From Streptomyces liliifuscus (lineage in GTDB: Bacteria; Actinomycetota; Actinomycetes; Streptomycetales; Streptomycetaceae), in contig NZ_CP066831.1 of NCBI RefSeq assembly GCF_016598615.1, positions 8,060,001 to 8,124,000 on the forward strand: 64,000 nt of DNA. Reading direction: 5' to 3'. Below the pieces are notes generated by a model, which was not told the origin of the DNA, searched no databases, and saw nothing but the letters and a program-made list of their open reading frames with translations. Positions 45,466 through 54,658 of this stretch are shown in pieces. The stretch's first letter is position 1. Every line of letters starts with the position of its first letter. The position numbers and the translations under genes were made by a program.

Positions 45466-45768
45466 ATGAAGTTCGTGCAGATCATCGACTTCGAGACCGA
45501 GCGCCTGGACGAGATGCAGCAGCTGCTCCAGGAAGCCGGGGAGCGCAACGCCGGGAAGCCTGGTGGGCCCACGTACCGCGTGCTTCTCCAAGACCGCGAC
45601 AACCCCCGTCGCTACATGGCCCTGATCGAGTTCAATTCGTACGAGGAGGCCATGAGCAACAGCGACGACCCCGAGACGGCCAAGCTGGCCGAGCAACTGG
45701 GCGCGCTGTGCGTCGGTGAGCGCGTCTACACCAACTGCGACGTACGGGAAATGGGCCCGCTCAAGTAG
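45466..45768 (+). CDS. Small antibiotic-biosynthesis-monooxygenase-like protein
   Basis: 100 aa from ATG 45466, whose ribosome site (GGAGG) lies inside an alternative upstream ATG at 45454. The pattern FVQIIDFETERLDEMQQLL..., RRYMALIEFNSYEEAMSNSDDPETA resembles ferredoxin-like ABM/DUF dimeric barrels. Without catalytic residues that I can define, the function is unknown; it might be a monooxygenase, dehydratase-like or ligand-binding protein. Confidence 0.7.
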   Translation: MKFVQIIDFETERLDEMQQLLQEAGERNAGKPGGPTYRVLLQDRDNPRRYMALIEFNSYEEAMSNSDDPETAKLAEQLGALCVGERVYTNCDVREMGPLK

Positions 45769-45780
45769 CCCGTGCGAGCC

Positions 45781-45821
45781 GTGAACGGGGCCCGTGCGAC
45801 CGGAGTGCGGGCCCCGTTCAC
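45781..45821. terminator. 14-bp hairpin terminator
   Basis: GTGAACGGGGCCCG (45781-45794) is complementary to CGGGCCCCGTTCAC (45808-45821) with a 13-base loop. It begins nine bases after the small ABM-like gene. Confidence 0.85.
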
Positions 45822-45839
45822 CTCTGCGACGATCGCTGC

Positions 45840-46940
45840 ATGATCGTTGGGCTCCGGTCACTCGTGACGCAGTGGACGGCCGTCGTGCCCGCGCTGGCGG
45901 TCGTCCTGCTGGTCTTCACCTGGGGCCGCGATCTGCCCGGCGCCGTCGTCGCCGTGGTGACGCTGGTACTGGCCGGGGCCGTGCTGGCCGCCGTGCACCA
46001 CGCCGAGGTGGTCGCGCACCGGGTCGGCGAACCGTTCGGCTCACTGGTCCTCGCCGTCGCCGTCACGATCATCGAGGTCGCGCTGATCGTCACCCTGATG
46101 GCGGACGGCGGCGACAAGAGCTCCACACTCGCCCGCGACACCGTCTTCGCGGCCGTGATGATCACCTGCAACGGCATCGTCGGACTGAGCCTGCTCGTCG
46201 CCTCGCTGCGGCACGGGATCGCCGTCTTCAACGCGGAGGGCACCGGCGCCGCCCTCGCGACCGTCGCGACGCTGGCAACTCTCAGCCTGGTGCTGCCGAC
46301 CTTCACCACCAGCAAGCCGGGCCCCGAGTTCTCCACCGCCCAGCTCACCTTCGCGGCGCTCTCCTCGCTCGTCCTCTACGGCCTGTTCGTGGCGACCCAG
46401 ACCGTCCGGCACCGCGACTACTTCCTGCCCATCACCCGGCAGGGCGAGGTCATCGACGCGGACGACCACGCCGACGCCCCGTCCTCCAGAAGCGCCGGCA
46501 TCAGCCTGGGCTTCCTTGGACTGGCCCTCGTCGGCGTGGTCGGCCTCGCGAAGGGCGTGTCGCCCACCATCGAGTCCGGAGTGGAGGCGGCCGGGATGCC
46601 GCACTCCGTGGTCGGCGTGATCATCGCCCTGCTCGTCCTGCTCCCCGAGACGATCGCCGCACTGCGCTCCGCCCGCCGTGACCGGGTGCAGACCAGCTTG
46701 AACCTCGCCCTCGGCTCGGCGATGGCCAGCATCGGCCTCACCATCCCCGCCGTGGCCATCGCCTCCGTCTGGCTCTCCGGCCCGCTCGTCCTCGGCCTCG
46801 GCGCCACCCACATGGTCCTGCTCGCCCTGACCGTGGTGGTCAGCTCCCTCACCGTGGTCCCCGGCCGAGCCACCCCCCTCCAGGGCGGCGTCCACCTGGT
46901 CCTGTTCGCGGCGTACCTGGAACTCGCGATCAACCCATAG
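45840..46940 (+). CDS. chaA: Ca2+/H+ (cation/proton) antiporter
   Basis: 366 aa with about eleven membrane helices. Two inverted alpha-repeat signatures carry acidic residues: AVTIIEVALIVTLM (~75-90, Glu) and LLVLLPETIAALRSARRDRVQTSLNLALGSAMASIGLTIP (Glu ~265). This is the CaCA/ChaA-like family that exchanges Ca2+, Na+ or K+ for protons at the inner membrane. ATG 45840 has no strong ribosome site; CTGC-like bases precede it. The 3' end is a dispersed repeat. Confidence 0.88.
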   Translation: MIVGLRSLVTQWTAVVPALAVVLLVFTWGRDLPGAVVAVVTLVLAGAVLAAVHHAEVVAHRVGEPFGSLVLAVAVTIIEVALIVTLMADGGDKSSTLARDTVFAAVMITCNGIVGLSLLVASLRHGIAVFNAEGTGAALATVATLATLSLVLPTFTTSKPGPEFSTAQLTFAALSSLVLYGLFVATQTVRHRDYFLPITRQGEVIDADDHADAPSSRSAGISLGFLGLALVGVVGLAKGVSPTIESGVEAAGMPHSVVGVIIALLVLLPETIAALRSARRDRVQTSLNLALGSAMASIGLTIPAVAIASVWLSGPLVLGLGATHMVLLALTVVVSSLTVVPGRATPLQGGVHLVLFAAYLELAINP

Positions 46941-46949
46941 AGGCCGCGG

Positions 46950-47002
46950 GCCCGCCCCGTAGGGGCGCGGGGAACTGCGCGATCAGCTACGGACGGCCCG
47001 CA
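46950..47002. repeat. Dispersed Streptomyces intergenic repeat, copy 2
   Basis: Reverse-oriented relative of 9779-9833: GCCCCGTAGGGGC-type palindrome followed by GCGGGGAACTGCGCGA. Directly after the antiporter stop codon it can serve as terminator. Confidence 0.7.
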
Positions 47003-47042
47003 GCCGCCACTCAACCTGTTATTCGAGCTCTTGGGCGTATCA

Positions 47043-47063
47043 GTGAACCCAGTAAGGGTTCAC
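47043..47063. terminator. Hairpin at the MHS transporter stop codon
   Basis: GTGAACCC (47043-47050) pairs with GGGTTCAC (47056-47063). It overlaps the TGA of the transporter read on the - strand. Confidence 0.6.
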
Positions 47064-48364
47064 CCCGTGGCCGGCTCCGTAGCCACAACAGCCACCGGCC
47101 GAGTCTCCGGCAGCAACGCGAAACACCCCAGACTGAGTAGCGCGATACCCGTCAGATAGGCGGCCACCCCCCAGGGCACCCGCCCGCTCTGCTCGGCGAC
47201 CGCCGTGGCCACGATCGGCGTGAGCGCACCCCCGAGCACACCGCCCAGGTTGTAGCCGACGGCCGCACCGGTGCACCGCACCCGCGGCTCGTACAGCTCC
47301 GGCAGATACGCGGCGATCACGCCGAACATCGTCACGAACGCGATCAGCGCGACCAGGAAGCCGAAGAACATCAGCAGCGGTTCACCCGTCGACAGCAGCG
47401 CGATCATCGGGAACATCCACAGGGCGGTACCCGCGCAGCCCGCCAGGCACAGCGGCCGCCGTCCGTAGCGGTCGCCGAGAATCGCCACCACCGGAGTCAG
47501 CGCACCCTTCACCACGACGGCCGCCATGATGCAGGCCAGCATGACCGTACGGCTCACCCCGAGCCGCTCGGTCGCGTAGGCGAGGGACCAGGTCGTCACC
47601 GCGTAGAACACCGCGTATCCGATCGCGAGCGCCCCCGCCGTCAGCAGGACGAGCCGCCAGTGCTCGCGTACGACCTCGGCGAGCGGCACGCGCGCGTGCT
47701 CGCGCAGTTCGAGGAACTGAGGGCTCTCCGCCAGAGACGACCGCAGCCACAGCCCCGCCGCCGCGAGCACGCCCGCCGCCCAGAACGGCACCCGCCAACC
47801 CCAACTCGCGAACTGCGCCTCGGAGAGCGTCGCCGAGAGCACCAGCATCACCCCGTTGGCGAGGACGAACCCCACCGCGGGCCCGATCTGCGGGAAGCTC
47901 GACCACAGCCCGCGCCGGTCGGGCGGAGCGTGTTCAGCGGTCAGCAGCACCGCCCCGCCCCACTCCCCGCCGAGCCCCAGCCCCTGCAGAAAGCGCAGCA
48001 CAAGGAGCAGCACGGGAGCTGCCGTACCGATGGAGTCGTACGTCGGTACGCAGCCGACCGCGACGGTCGCGGCGCCGGTCAGCAACAAGGAGATGACGAG
48101 AACGGGCCGTCGTCCGTGCCGGTCCCCGATGTGCCCGAACAGGACCGAGCCCAACGGCCGCGCCACGAACCCGACCCCGAACGTCCCGAAGGCCGCCAGC
48201 GTCCCCGCCACCGGCGAGAACGTGGGGAAGAAGAGCGGGCCCAGGACGAGCGCGGCCGCTGTCCCGTAGACGAAGAAGTCGTAGAACTCGATGGCCGTCC
48301 CGGCAAGGGAGGCCGCCGCGAGCCGCGGCATGGAAGGGGGCTTTACTGTGCGTGCACGGTGCAT
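47060..48364 (-). CDS. MFS transporter, metabolite:H+ symporter (MHS) type
   Basis: 434 aa, twelve helices. MHS-type features: IEFYDFFVYGTAAALVLG at helix 1, HIGDRHGRRPVLV in loop 2-3 (charged MFS motif A), and LRFLQGLGLGGEWGGAVLL at helix 4. Such symporters import small organic acids, betaines or other metabolites. The substrate is not decidable. Start 48364 or 48331 are both possible; the TTGACG-containing upstream region suggests a nearly leaderless mRNA from 48331. The downstream hairpin overlaps the stop. Confidence 0.88.
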   Translation of the reverse strand: MHRARTVKPPSMPRLAAASLAGTAIEFYDFFVYGTAAALVLGPLFFPTFSPVAGTLAAFGTFGVGFVARPLGSVLFGHIGDRHGRRPVLVISLLLTGAATVAVGCVPTYDSIGTAAPVLLLVLRFLQGLGLGGEWGGAVLLTAEHAPPDRRGLWSSFPQIGPAVGFVLANGVMLVLSATLSEAQFASWGWRVPFWAAGVLAAAGLWLRSSLAESPQFLELREHARVPLAEVVREHWRLVLLTAGALAIGYAVFYAVTTWSLAYATERLGVSRTVMLACIMAAVVVKGALTPVVAILGDRYGRRPLCLAGCAGTALWMFPMIALLSTGEPLLMFFGFLVALIAFVTMFGVIAAYLPELYEPRVRCTGAAVGYNLGGVLGGALTPIVATAVAEQSGRVPWGVAAYLTGIALLSLGCFALLPETRPVAVVATEPATG

Positions 48365-48423
48365 GCCGCGTCAACTACCCACGGTCACCCAGGGTTACGG
48401 GGGCGCGTGGGGGCCCGGTGGCC

Positions 48424-49470
48424 TCAGTAGGTCACCGTGATGCGCCGGGCGGGTCCGTCCACACGGATCACGCCCCCGTAGGGGATGACGATCTGCGGGT
48501 CGGTGTGTCCGAGGTCCACATCGAAGACGATCGTGGTGTCGGGGGCGTACGCCCGCATGGCGCGCAGTATGGCCTCGCGCTGTTCCGCCGCGTAACGGGC
48601 GCCCTCCGCAGGGCTGTTGGGGCGTTCGAAGGACCACGTCTTCGCCCGGCCCATCAGCAGCGCGGAGAAACGCCGGAGCAGTCCGCGCTCGCCCATGCTC
48701 CGCAGGACGCGGAAGACCTCCTCACCGCTCGGCAGTTCCTCCGAGGTCTCCAGGAAGAGCACGCCGCCGTCGTGAACGGAGAGGTCGCGCGGGATCTCCC
48801 GGTCGGCCATCAGCAGCCAGGCCAGGATCTCCAGACAGCCGCCCCAACTGCGGCCCTCCACCACCCGGTCGGCGTTGACCCAGGTCCATCCGGTGCCGGG
48901 CCGGGTCTCCGGTTCCGACTCGAAGGTCGCCGGGTCCGCCCAGTCGCGGTCGACGTCGCGCCACCGCTCGGCCGGACGCAGTTCGTACTCGCCCGAGCCG
49001 AAGAGCGCCGCCCGCACGGATTCGGCGGTCAGCGGGTCCATGGCGCCGGGCCGGCCCAGCTCACACATCACGCTCGCGCCGTGGTAGCCGACGATTCCCG
49101 TGTTCCACAGGTGGGCGAGCAGGTTCGTGTTGTCGCTGTACCCGAAGAACGGCTTCGGGTTGGCGCGGATCAACTCCCGGTCCAGCAGGGGCAGCACGGT
49201 GATCTGGTCGTCACCGCCGATCGACGCCATGACCGCCCTGACGTCCGGGTCGGCGAACGCCGCGTGGATGTCGTCGGCCCGTTCCTGGGGCGTCGAACCC
49301 ATCCTCCGGGTCGCCGGGTACTCGACCGGTTCGAGGCCGAACTCCTTGCGCAGCCGCTCCAGGCCCAACTCGTACGGCAGCGGAAGGACCCCCGGCAGCG
49401 CGGCGGACGGCGAGATCACGGCCACCCGGTCGCCGGGCACGGGCTTGGGCGGGTACGCGGGAGTCGTCAT
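48424..49470 (-). CDS. Peptidase S66 (LD-carboxypeptidase) family protein
   Basis: 348 aa. S66 motifs: nucleophile Ser in GYSDNTNLLAHLW (~116), the catalytic Glu in GGCLEILAWLL (~220) and a His in DLGHTDPQ (~318). Family members trim the cross-linked peptidoglycan stem or act on microcin-type peptides. There is no signal peptide, so it is probably cytoplasmic, acting in muropeptide recycling or peptide-nucleotide degradation. It is divergent from aroQ. Confidence 0.85.
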   Translation of the reverse strand: MTTPAYPPKPVPGDRVAVISPSAALPGVLPLPYELGLERLRKEFGLEPVEYPATRRMGSTPQERADDIHAAFADPDVRAVMASIGGDDQITVLPLLDRELIRANPKPFFGYSDNTNLLAHLWNTGIVGYHGASVMCELGRPGAMDPLTAESVRAALFGSGEYELRPAERWRDVDRDWADPATFESEPETRPGTGWTWVNADRVVEGRSWGGCLEILAWLLMADREIPRDLSVHDGGVLFLETSEELPSGEEVFRVLRSMGERGLLRRFSALLMGRAKTWSFERPNSPAEGARYAAEQREAILRAMRAYAPDTTIVFDVDLGHTDPQIVIPYGGVIRVDGPARRITVTY

Positions 49471-49573
49471 GCGAGGGAGGGTAGGGGCCGTCCCGGTGTC
49501 GGCGCACCGTGATAAACCGGGTCCGAGCAGCGGTCCCGAACGGGCCGAGCCATTCGACCGGACCGGAGGAACC

Positions 49574-50047
49574 GTGCCCCGCACCCTCGCCAACGCCCCG
49601 ATCATGATTCTCAACGGCCCCAACCTGAATCTCCTCGGGCAGCGCCAGCCGGAGATCTACGGCTCCGACACCCTCGCCGACGTCGAGGCGATGTGCGCCA
49701 AGGCGGCGGCAGCGCACGGCGGCACGGTGGACTTCCGCCAGTCCAACCACGAGGGCGAGCTGGTCGACTGGATCCACGAGGCACGCCTCGGCCACTCAGG
49801 AATCGTGATCAACCCGGGCGCCTACTCACACACCTCGGTCGCGATCCTGGACGCCCTCAACACCTGCGACGGGCTCCCGGTCCTGGAGGTCCACATCTCC
49901 AACATCCACAAGCGCGAGGAGTTCCGCCACCACTCGTACGTCTCGCTCCGCGCCGACGGCGTGATCGCGGGCTGCGGGGTGCAGGGTTACGTGTTCGGGG
50001 TGGAGCGGGTCGCTGCGCTGGCGGGAGCGGCCCAGGCGGAGGCCTGA
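49574..50047 (+). CDS. aroQ: Type II 3-dehydroquinate dehydratase
   Basis: 157 aa from GTG 49574 with GGAGGA upstream. Shikimate-pathway enzyme, dodecameric. Signatures: LNGPNLNLLGQRQPEIYG (active-site Asn and Tyr), RQSNHEGELVDWIHEA, IVINPGAYSHTSVAI (Asn/His) and EVHISNIHKREEFRHHS (His). It converts 3-dehydroquinate to 3-dehydroshikimate. Orphan relative to other aro genes in this window; SCO-type position next to uvr genes. Confidence 0.95.
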   Translation: MPRTLANAPIMILNGPNLNLLGQRQPEIYGSDTLADVEAMCAKAAAAHGGTVDFRQSNHEGELVDWIHEARLGHSGIVINPGAYSHTSVAILDALNTCDGLPVLEVHISNIHKREEFRHHSYVSLRADGVIAGCGVQGYVFGVERVAALAGAAQAEA

Positions 50048-50115
50048 CGGGAGGGTCTGACGGTGCCTGGCGGAAAGCCTGACAGAAGGGCCTGACGGAG
50101 GCGCGAGGCCGTCGA

Positions 50116-50886
50116 CTACAGCCGGCCCGCCTCCACGATCCGGCGCAGAAAGCGCCGCGTGCGTTCCTCCCGCGGGTCGCCGAACACCTCCTCGGCCGTG
50201 CCCCGTTCCAGTACGACGCCGCCGTCGAGGAAGCAGATCTGGTCCGCGACGTCACGGGCGAAGCCCATCTCGTGGGTGGCCAGCACCATGGTCATACCGT
50301 CGTCCTTCAAGTCCCGCACGACAGCGAGGACTTCACCCACCAGCTCCGGGTCGAGGGCCGCGGTGATCTCGTCGAGGAGCAGCAGCCTGGGGCGTACGGC
50401 CAGGGCGCGGACGATCGCGGCCCGCTGCTGCTGGCCGCCGCTCAGCCGGTCCGGGTACTCGCCCGCCTTGGCGCCGAGGCCGAGCCGGTCGAGCAGCTCA
50501 CGGGCGTGCGCCTCCGCCTCCGCGCGGTCCACGCCGTGCACACGGCGCGGCGCCAGCGTGATGTTCTCCAGGACGGTCATGTGCGGAAACAGGTTGTACG
50601 CCTGGAAGACCACGCCGATCCGGCGGCGCACCGCGTCCTGGTCGGCCCGGGGGTCGGTGATCTCCTCGTCGTCCAGCCAGATGGCGCCGTCGTCGATCTC
50701 CTCCAGCAGGTTCGCGCAGCGCAGCAGCGTCGACTTGCCCGAGCCGGAGGCCCCGATCAGCGCCGTCACCGTGTGCGGGGCGACCTCCAGATCGACGTCC
50801 CGCAGGACGACCGAGTCGCCGAAGGTCTTGCGGACGGCCTCCATCCGCAGCACGGGCACGCCGGAGTCCTTGGGTGTCTCGCTCAT
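50116..50886 (-). CDS. Amino-acid ABC transporter ATPase
   Basis: 256 aa. Walker A GASGSGKSTLLRC (~46), Q-loop VVFQAYNLFPHMTVL, signature LSGGQQQRAAIVRALA, Walker B LLLLDEITAALDPELV and a switch His (LATHEMGFA). The residue after the Walker B Glu is Ile where most homologues have Pro (DEIT rather than DEPT). The start ATG 50886 overlaps the TGA of the permease (ATGA). It forms a three-gene uptake operon with 50883 and 51794. Confidence 0.93.
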   Translation of the reverse strand: MSETPKDSGVPVLRMEAVRKTFGDSVVLRDVDLEVAPHTVTALIGASGSGKSTLLRCANLLEEIDDGAIWLDDEEITDPRADQDAVRRRIGVVFQAYNLFPHMTVLENITLAPRRVHGVDRAEAEAHARELLDRLGLGAKAGEYPDRLSGGQQQRAAIVRALAVRPRLLLLDEITAALDPELVGEVLAVVRDLKDDGMTMVLATHEMGFARDVADQICFLDGGVVLERGTAEEVFGDPREERTRRFLRRIVEAGRL

Positions 50887-51797
50887 ATGTTCCCTCCCTG
50901 CGCCTGTCGCCGGTCCATCCGCGCCGTGACCCAGTCGGTGAAGCGGGTCATCGGGATGGTCAGCGCGACGAAGACGAGTCCCGCGACGATGTACGGCGTG
51001 TAGTTGAGGCTGCGGCCCACGATGATGTCCGCGGCGCGCACGGCGTCGACCGCGCCGCCGATCGAGACGAGCCCGGTGTCCTTCTGCAGCGACACCAGGT
51101 CGTTGAGCAGCGGCGGCACCTGACGGCGTACGGCCTGGGGGAGCACCACGTACCGCAGCGCCTGCCGGTTGTTCAGCCCCAGCGAGCGGGCCGCGGCGCG
51201 CTGCGAGGGGTGGACCGACTCGATGCCGGCGCGGAACACCTCGGCGACGTACGCCGAGTACGTCAGGGTGAGCGCCGTCCCGCCGAGCAGCACCGGATCG
51301 ACCGTGATGCCCTGCAGTCGCAGTGCCGGCACGCCCAGTACCACGATCATCAGGTTGATGATCAGCGGCAGCCCGCGGAAGAAGTCGGTGTACGCGGCGG
51401 CCAGCGCCCTCAGCGGGAAGAACACCGGACCGCGCAGGGTGCGGGCGACGGCGATCAGCATGCCGAGGACGAGGACCGCGGCGCCGCACACCAGCAGGAG
51501 CCGGACGTTCAGCCACAGCCCTTCCAGGACCTTGGGGAACGCCTCGCGCGCGTACTGCGCACTGAAGAACGTCTCCTTGGTGCGCGGCCAGCCGGGCGCG
51601 TTGACGACGACGAGGTAGAGGACGACGCCGGTCACGAGGGTGGACAGGGCTGCGATCGCCGTCGCGCGGCGGGCACGGGCGCGCTTGTACCGCTCCCGCT
51701 CTATCCGCCGCGGCGACGGGACGTACGCCTCGCGCGCCTCTCCCTCGCCGGAGTCTCCTTCCGGATCCCCGCCCGACTCCTCCTTCACGACCGTCAC
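50883..51797 (-). CDS. Amino-acid ABC transporter permease
   Basis: 304 aa from GTG 51797, which overlaps the TGA of the binding-protein gene (GTGA). It has about five membrane helices and the EAA-type loop SVHPSQRAAARSLGLNNRQALRYVVLPQAVR, as in the HisM/GlnP class of polar amino-acid permeases. The N-terminal 45 residues are an acidic and arginine-rich cytoplasmic extension before the first helix (ATAIAALSTLVTGVVLYLVVV). Only one permease is encoded, so it must act as a homodimer. Confidence 0.9.
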   Translation of the reverse strand: MTVVKEESGGDPEGDSGEGEAREAYVPSPRRIERERYKRARARRATAIAALSTLVTGVVLYLVVVNAPGWPRTKETFFSAQYAREAFPKVLEGLWLNVRLLLVCGAAVLVLGMLIAVARTLRGPVFFPLRALAAAYTDFFRGLPLIINLMIVVLGVPALRLQGITVDPVLLGGTALTLTYSAYVAEVFRAGIESVHPSQRAAARSLGLNNRQALRYVVLPQAVRRQVPPLLNDLVSLQKDTGLVSIGGAVDAVRAADIIVGRSLNYTPYIVAGLVFVALTIPMTRFTDWVTARMDRRQAQGGNI

Positions 51798-52678
51798 TTG
51801 AGGACCGGTGCGTCGACGGCGTCGGACAGCCACTGCTTCTCGACGGCGGCGAGGGTGCCGTCCTCGCGCAGGGCGTCCACGGCGTCCGTCACGCACGAGG
51901 TGAGTGCGCTGCCCTTGTCCAGGACGAGCCCGAACTGCTCGGGCGCAGCGCCCTGGTTCTCGAACTGCCCGACGATCCGCGCGTCCGTCACCTCGGCCGC
52001 GGTGATGTAGAACGCGGTCGGCAGGTCGACCACGATGGCGTCCACCTGGCCGTTCTTCAGCGCGGACTTGGCCTGGTCGTTCTTCGCATACGCGGCCGGC
52101 TCCTCGGTCGGCTTCACCACGTCGTTGATGTAGTTCAGGCTGGTGGTGCCGACCTGGGCGCCCAGCTTGACGCCCTTGAGGTCGGCGATGCTCTTGGCCT
52201 TCGCGGCCTTGGAGTCTTTCAGCGCGATGACGGCCTGACGCACGTCGTAGTAGCCGGACGAGAAGTCGACGGCCTTCTTGCGCTCGTCGCTGATCGACAC
52301 CTGGTTGATGTCGAAGTCGAAGGTCTTCTCGCCGGGCGCGAAAGCCTTGTTGAAGGGCACGGTCTGCCAGACGACATCACTCTTGTCGTAGCCGAGCTGC
52401 TTGGCCACGGCGTATGCGACGGCCGACTCGAAACCTTCGCCGTTGGCCGGCTTGTCGTCCTTGAACCAGGGCTCGTAGGCGGGTTCGTCGGTCGCGATGG
52501 TCAGCTTCCCGGAGACCTCGGTGCTCAGTTCGCCCTTGGCGCACGCCTCGGCGCCGGAACCGGAGGGCTTGTCGGAGGCCTTCTCCTCGGGCTGCGGGGC
52601 GCAGCCGACGGCGACGGCGAGCAGAGCGACGGTGGCGGTGGACGCGGCACGGCGCAAGGCGCGTTGGGCAAGATGCAT
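51794..52678 (-). CDS. Amino-acid-binding lipoprotein of the ABC operon
   Basis: 294 aa. Lipoprotein signal with lipobox LAVAVGC (Cys ~26), then an EKASDKPSGSG linker. Type II binding-protein folds: GKLTIATDEPAYEPWF, GFESAVAYAVAKQLGY, FDFDINQVSISDERKKAVDFSSGYYDVRQAV, and KGVKLGAQVGTTSLNYI, as in glutamine/histidine/lysine-binding proteins. Start 52678 is chosen for a normal signal length; 52720 would add a Pro/His-rich leader. The operon's promoter must be in 52679-53123, a long region with one large hairpin and no gene. Confidence 0.9.
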   Translation of the reverse strand: MHLAQRALRRAASTATVALLAVAVGCAPQPEEKASDKPSGSGAEACAKGELSTEVSGKLTIATDEPAYEPWFKDDKPANGEGFESAVAYAVAKQLGYDKSDVVWQTVPFNKAFAPGEKTFDFDINQVSISDERKKAVDFSSGYYDVRQAVIALKDSKAAKAKSIADLKGVKLGAQVGTTSLNYINDVVKPTEEPAAYAKNDQAKSALKNGQVDAIVVDLPTAFYITAAEVTDARIVGQFENQGAAPEQFGLVLDKGSALTSCVTDAVDALREDGTLAAVEKQWLSDAVDAPVLK

Positions 52679-52935
52679 GGCGGGAGAGTGGCAGTGGGCA
52701 GGCCCGTCTGTCGAGGTCACAGGGGCAACTGTCCGGATGATGGGAACCGGTGTTGCAATGGTGTGAACTCGTGGGGCGCCAGGGCGTCATGGCGTCGGCT
52801 TCCTGGGCGGTGGCCGCCGGACGTCGGCCACCGCTGCCAGGGCGGGGCCGCCGGCCGAGGGCGGGGATCGATAGGCCGGCGACCCGTCCGCGCAGGAGCC
52901 GTCATCCTGTGCGGGACCAACTACCAGTGGACCGC

Positions 52936-53002
52936 GCGCGCCCCGTGCGCCGGGAGCGCGTGCGGGGCACCGGAGTGTGCGCTCCGTTCACACGGGGCGC
53001 GC
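52936..53002. terminator. Two-tier palindromic hairpin
   Basis: Outer arms GCGCGCCCCGTG (52936-52947) and CACGGGGCGCGC (52991-53002); inner arms GGAGCGC (52953-52959) and GCGCTCC (52979-52985). It lies about 120 bases downstream of the MBL gene's stop on the - strand and upstream of the amino-acid operon. The remaining bases of 52679-53123 show no gene. Confidence 0.6.
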
Positions 53003-53123
53003 ACCGGCGCGCACGGCCGGGGACCGCACACCCGACATCGGACGCCTCACCAACTCCGGCCCGGTGCCCGAGAGTTCGCCGGGCCTGGGTCCGAACAGCT
53101 CACCAAGGCCCACTCGGTGGCGT

Positions 53124-53780
53124 TCACCAACCCCGCGCGTGCCACTCCGGCAGATGCGGACGCTCGGCGCCCAGCGTCGTGTCGTCGCCGTGTCCCGGGT
53201 AGACCCAGGTCTCGTCCGGCAGCGCGTCGAAGATCTTCGTCTCGACGTCGTGGATCAGACTGGCGAACGCCTTCGCGTCCTTACGTGTGTTGCCCACACC
53301 ACCCGGGAAGAGGCAGTCCCCCGTGAACACATGCGGATGCCCGTGCGGGTCGTCGTAGACCAGGGCGATCGAGCCGGGCGTGTGGCCCACCAGATGGCGT
53401 GCGGTCAGTTCCACGCGACCCACCCGGATCGTGTCGCCGTCCTGGACGGGCACGTCCGTCGGGACGGGGATGCCGTCGGCGTCGTCCCGTCCCGCGTACG
53501 TGCGCGCGCCCGTGGCCGTCACGACCTCCGCGAGTGCCTGCCAGTGGTCGCCGTGCTGATGCGTGGTGACGACGGACGCGATGCCGTCGTCACCGATCAG
53601 CGTGAGCAGCGTCCCGGCGTCGTTGGCCGCGTCGATCAGCAACTGCTCGTCCGTGGCACGGCAGCGCAGCAGATAGGCGTTGTTGTTCATCGGGCCGACC
53701 GCGACCTTGGAGATCATCAGATCCCGCAACTCGTGCACATCCGCAGGGCCGCCGACCGTCACCGCTCCGCTGTACGTCAT
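53124..53780 (-). CDS. MBL-fold metallo-hydrolase
   Basis: 218 aa. The zinc motif THQHGDHWQAL (H-x-H-x-D-H) and later GHTPGS and GDCLF define a glyoxalase-II-like metallo-beta-lactamase fold. It could hydrolyse thioesters (such as S-lactoyl-mycothiol) or persulfide-type substrates. The mycothiol-isomerase-type gene lies 10 bases upstream on the same strand, so a mycothiol-linked detoxification operon is likely. Confidence 0.88.
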   Translation of the reverse strand: MTYSGAVTVGGPADVHELRDLMISKVAVGPMNNNAYLLRCRATDEQLLIDAANDAGTLLTLIGDDGIASVVTTHQHGDHWQALAEVVTATGARTYAGRDDADGIPVPTDVPVQDGDTIRVGRVELTARHLVGHTPGSIALVYDDPHGHPHVFTGDCLFPGGVGNTRKDAKAFASLIHDVETKIFDALPDETWVYPGHGDDTTLGAERPHLPEWHARGW

Positions 53781-53790
53781 GACGCCCAGC

Positions 53791-54513
53791 CTATAGCGGG
53801 GGGAGGGCGGGCAGCGGACCGCCGTCGACGCTCAGCGCGGACCCGTCGAGGCGGCCCGCGAGCCAGCCGAGGAGGGCGGGCGCGGGGCCGGTCACGGTCA
53901 CTTCCGCACCACCCTCAGTGTCCACCGCTCGCTCCGGGCCGCTGTCTGCGGAGTCGCGTCCCGTCCTCCACGCGCGCGTGCCGTCGGTCACGCGCGTGTG
54001 CGGCACCTCGGGGTGCCCGGCGAAGCGGTCCGTGAGGAAGACGATCTCGCGCTCAACGAACTCCGCCGGGAGGTCCTCCAGGTCGTATCCGATCCCCAGA
54101 TCGACGTGGTGCAGCTCGACCTCGATCCACCGCCGGAACGGCACCCGGGACGCCGAGTCGGTGACGCCGTTGCGCAGCTCCACCGTGCGGGACCAGTCCG
54201 CGGGCGCGGCCCCCGTCTCCTGGAAGCGGGCCGCGCTCTCGCGCAGGTCGGTGAGCTGTGTCTCCAGGGGGCGCGGGGCGTCCCGCCCGATGTCGGCGTC
54301 CCGGGCCTCCCCGGAGACGTACATCGGCCGGCCCTCGAGGACGTTCACGAGGGCGTCCGCGTTGCGGGCCAGGTGGGCCAGGACATGGCCGCGGCTCCAG
54401 CCGGGCAGCCGTGACGGCTCGGCCACGGAGACGTTGTCCAGTTTGCCGACTGCGGTGAGGAGCCGCTCGGTCGCGTCACGTACAGACGCCAGGTCGCGCA
54501 CATGATCGTTCAT
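53791..54513 (-). CDS. Mycothiol-dependent maleylpyruvate-isomerase-family enzyme
   Basis: 240 aa. DinB-like four-helix bundle: VRDATERLLTAVGKLD, LPGWSRGHVLAHLARNADALVNVLEG (His metal ligand), FRRWIEVELHHVDLGIGYD (second His pair). The C-terminal (~170-235) is a separate MDMPI C-domain type region. It probably uses mycothiol as cofactor for an isomerase or transferase step. It overlaps nothing but is 10 bases from the MBL gene. A CACGCGCGCGTG palindrome is inside its coding sequence. Confidence 0.87.
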   Translation of the reverse strand: MNDHVRDLASVRDATERLLTAVGKLDNVSVAEPSRLPGWSRGHVLAHLARNADALVNVLEGRPMYVSGEARDADIGRDAPRPLETQLTDLRESAARFQETGAAPADWSRTVELRNGVTDSASRVPFRRWIEVELHHVDLGIGYDLEDLPAEFVEREIVFLTDRFAGHPEVPHTRVTDGTRAWRTGRDSADSGPERAVDTEGGAEVTVTGPAPALLGWLAGRLDGSALSVDGGPLPALPPL

Positions 54514-54658
54514 GGGCCCGACGATAGTCCCGCCACACGTTTGGGTGAAGGTTGCGGGTGGCCGCCGTTAATCGAATGCGCGTGCTATATGGTCGGGTGC
54601 GGCGTCGGGCATGCTGGAGGGCCCGGGATTGTTGTGAAGCAGGGAAACCAGACCGGCG

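Noticed and set aside
52721..53123. Small gene in the gap before the amino-acid operon
   Set aside because: The open frames are arginine-rich shadows without ribosome sites; the interval is explained by a large hairpin and an upstream region.
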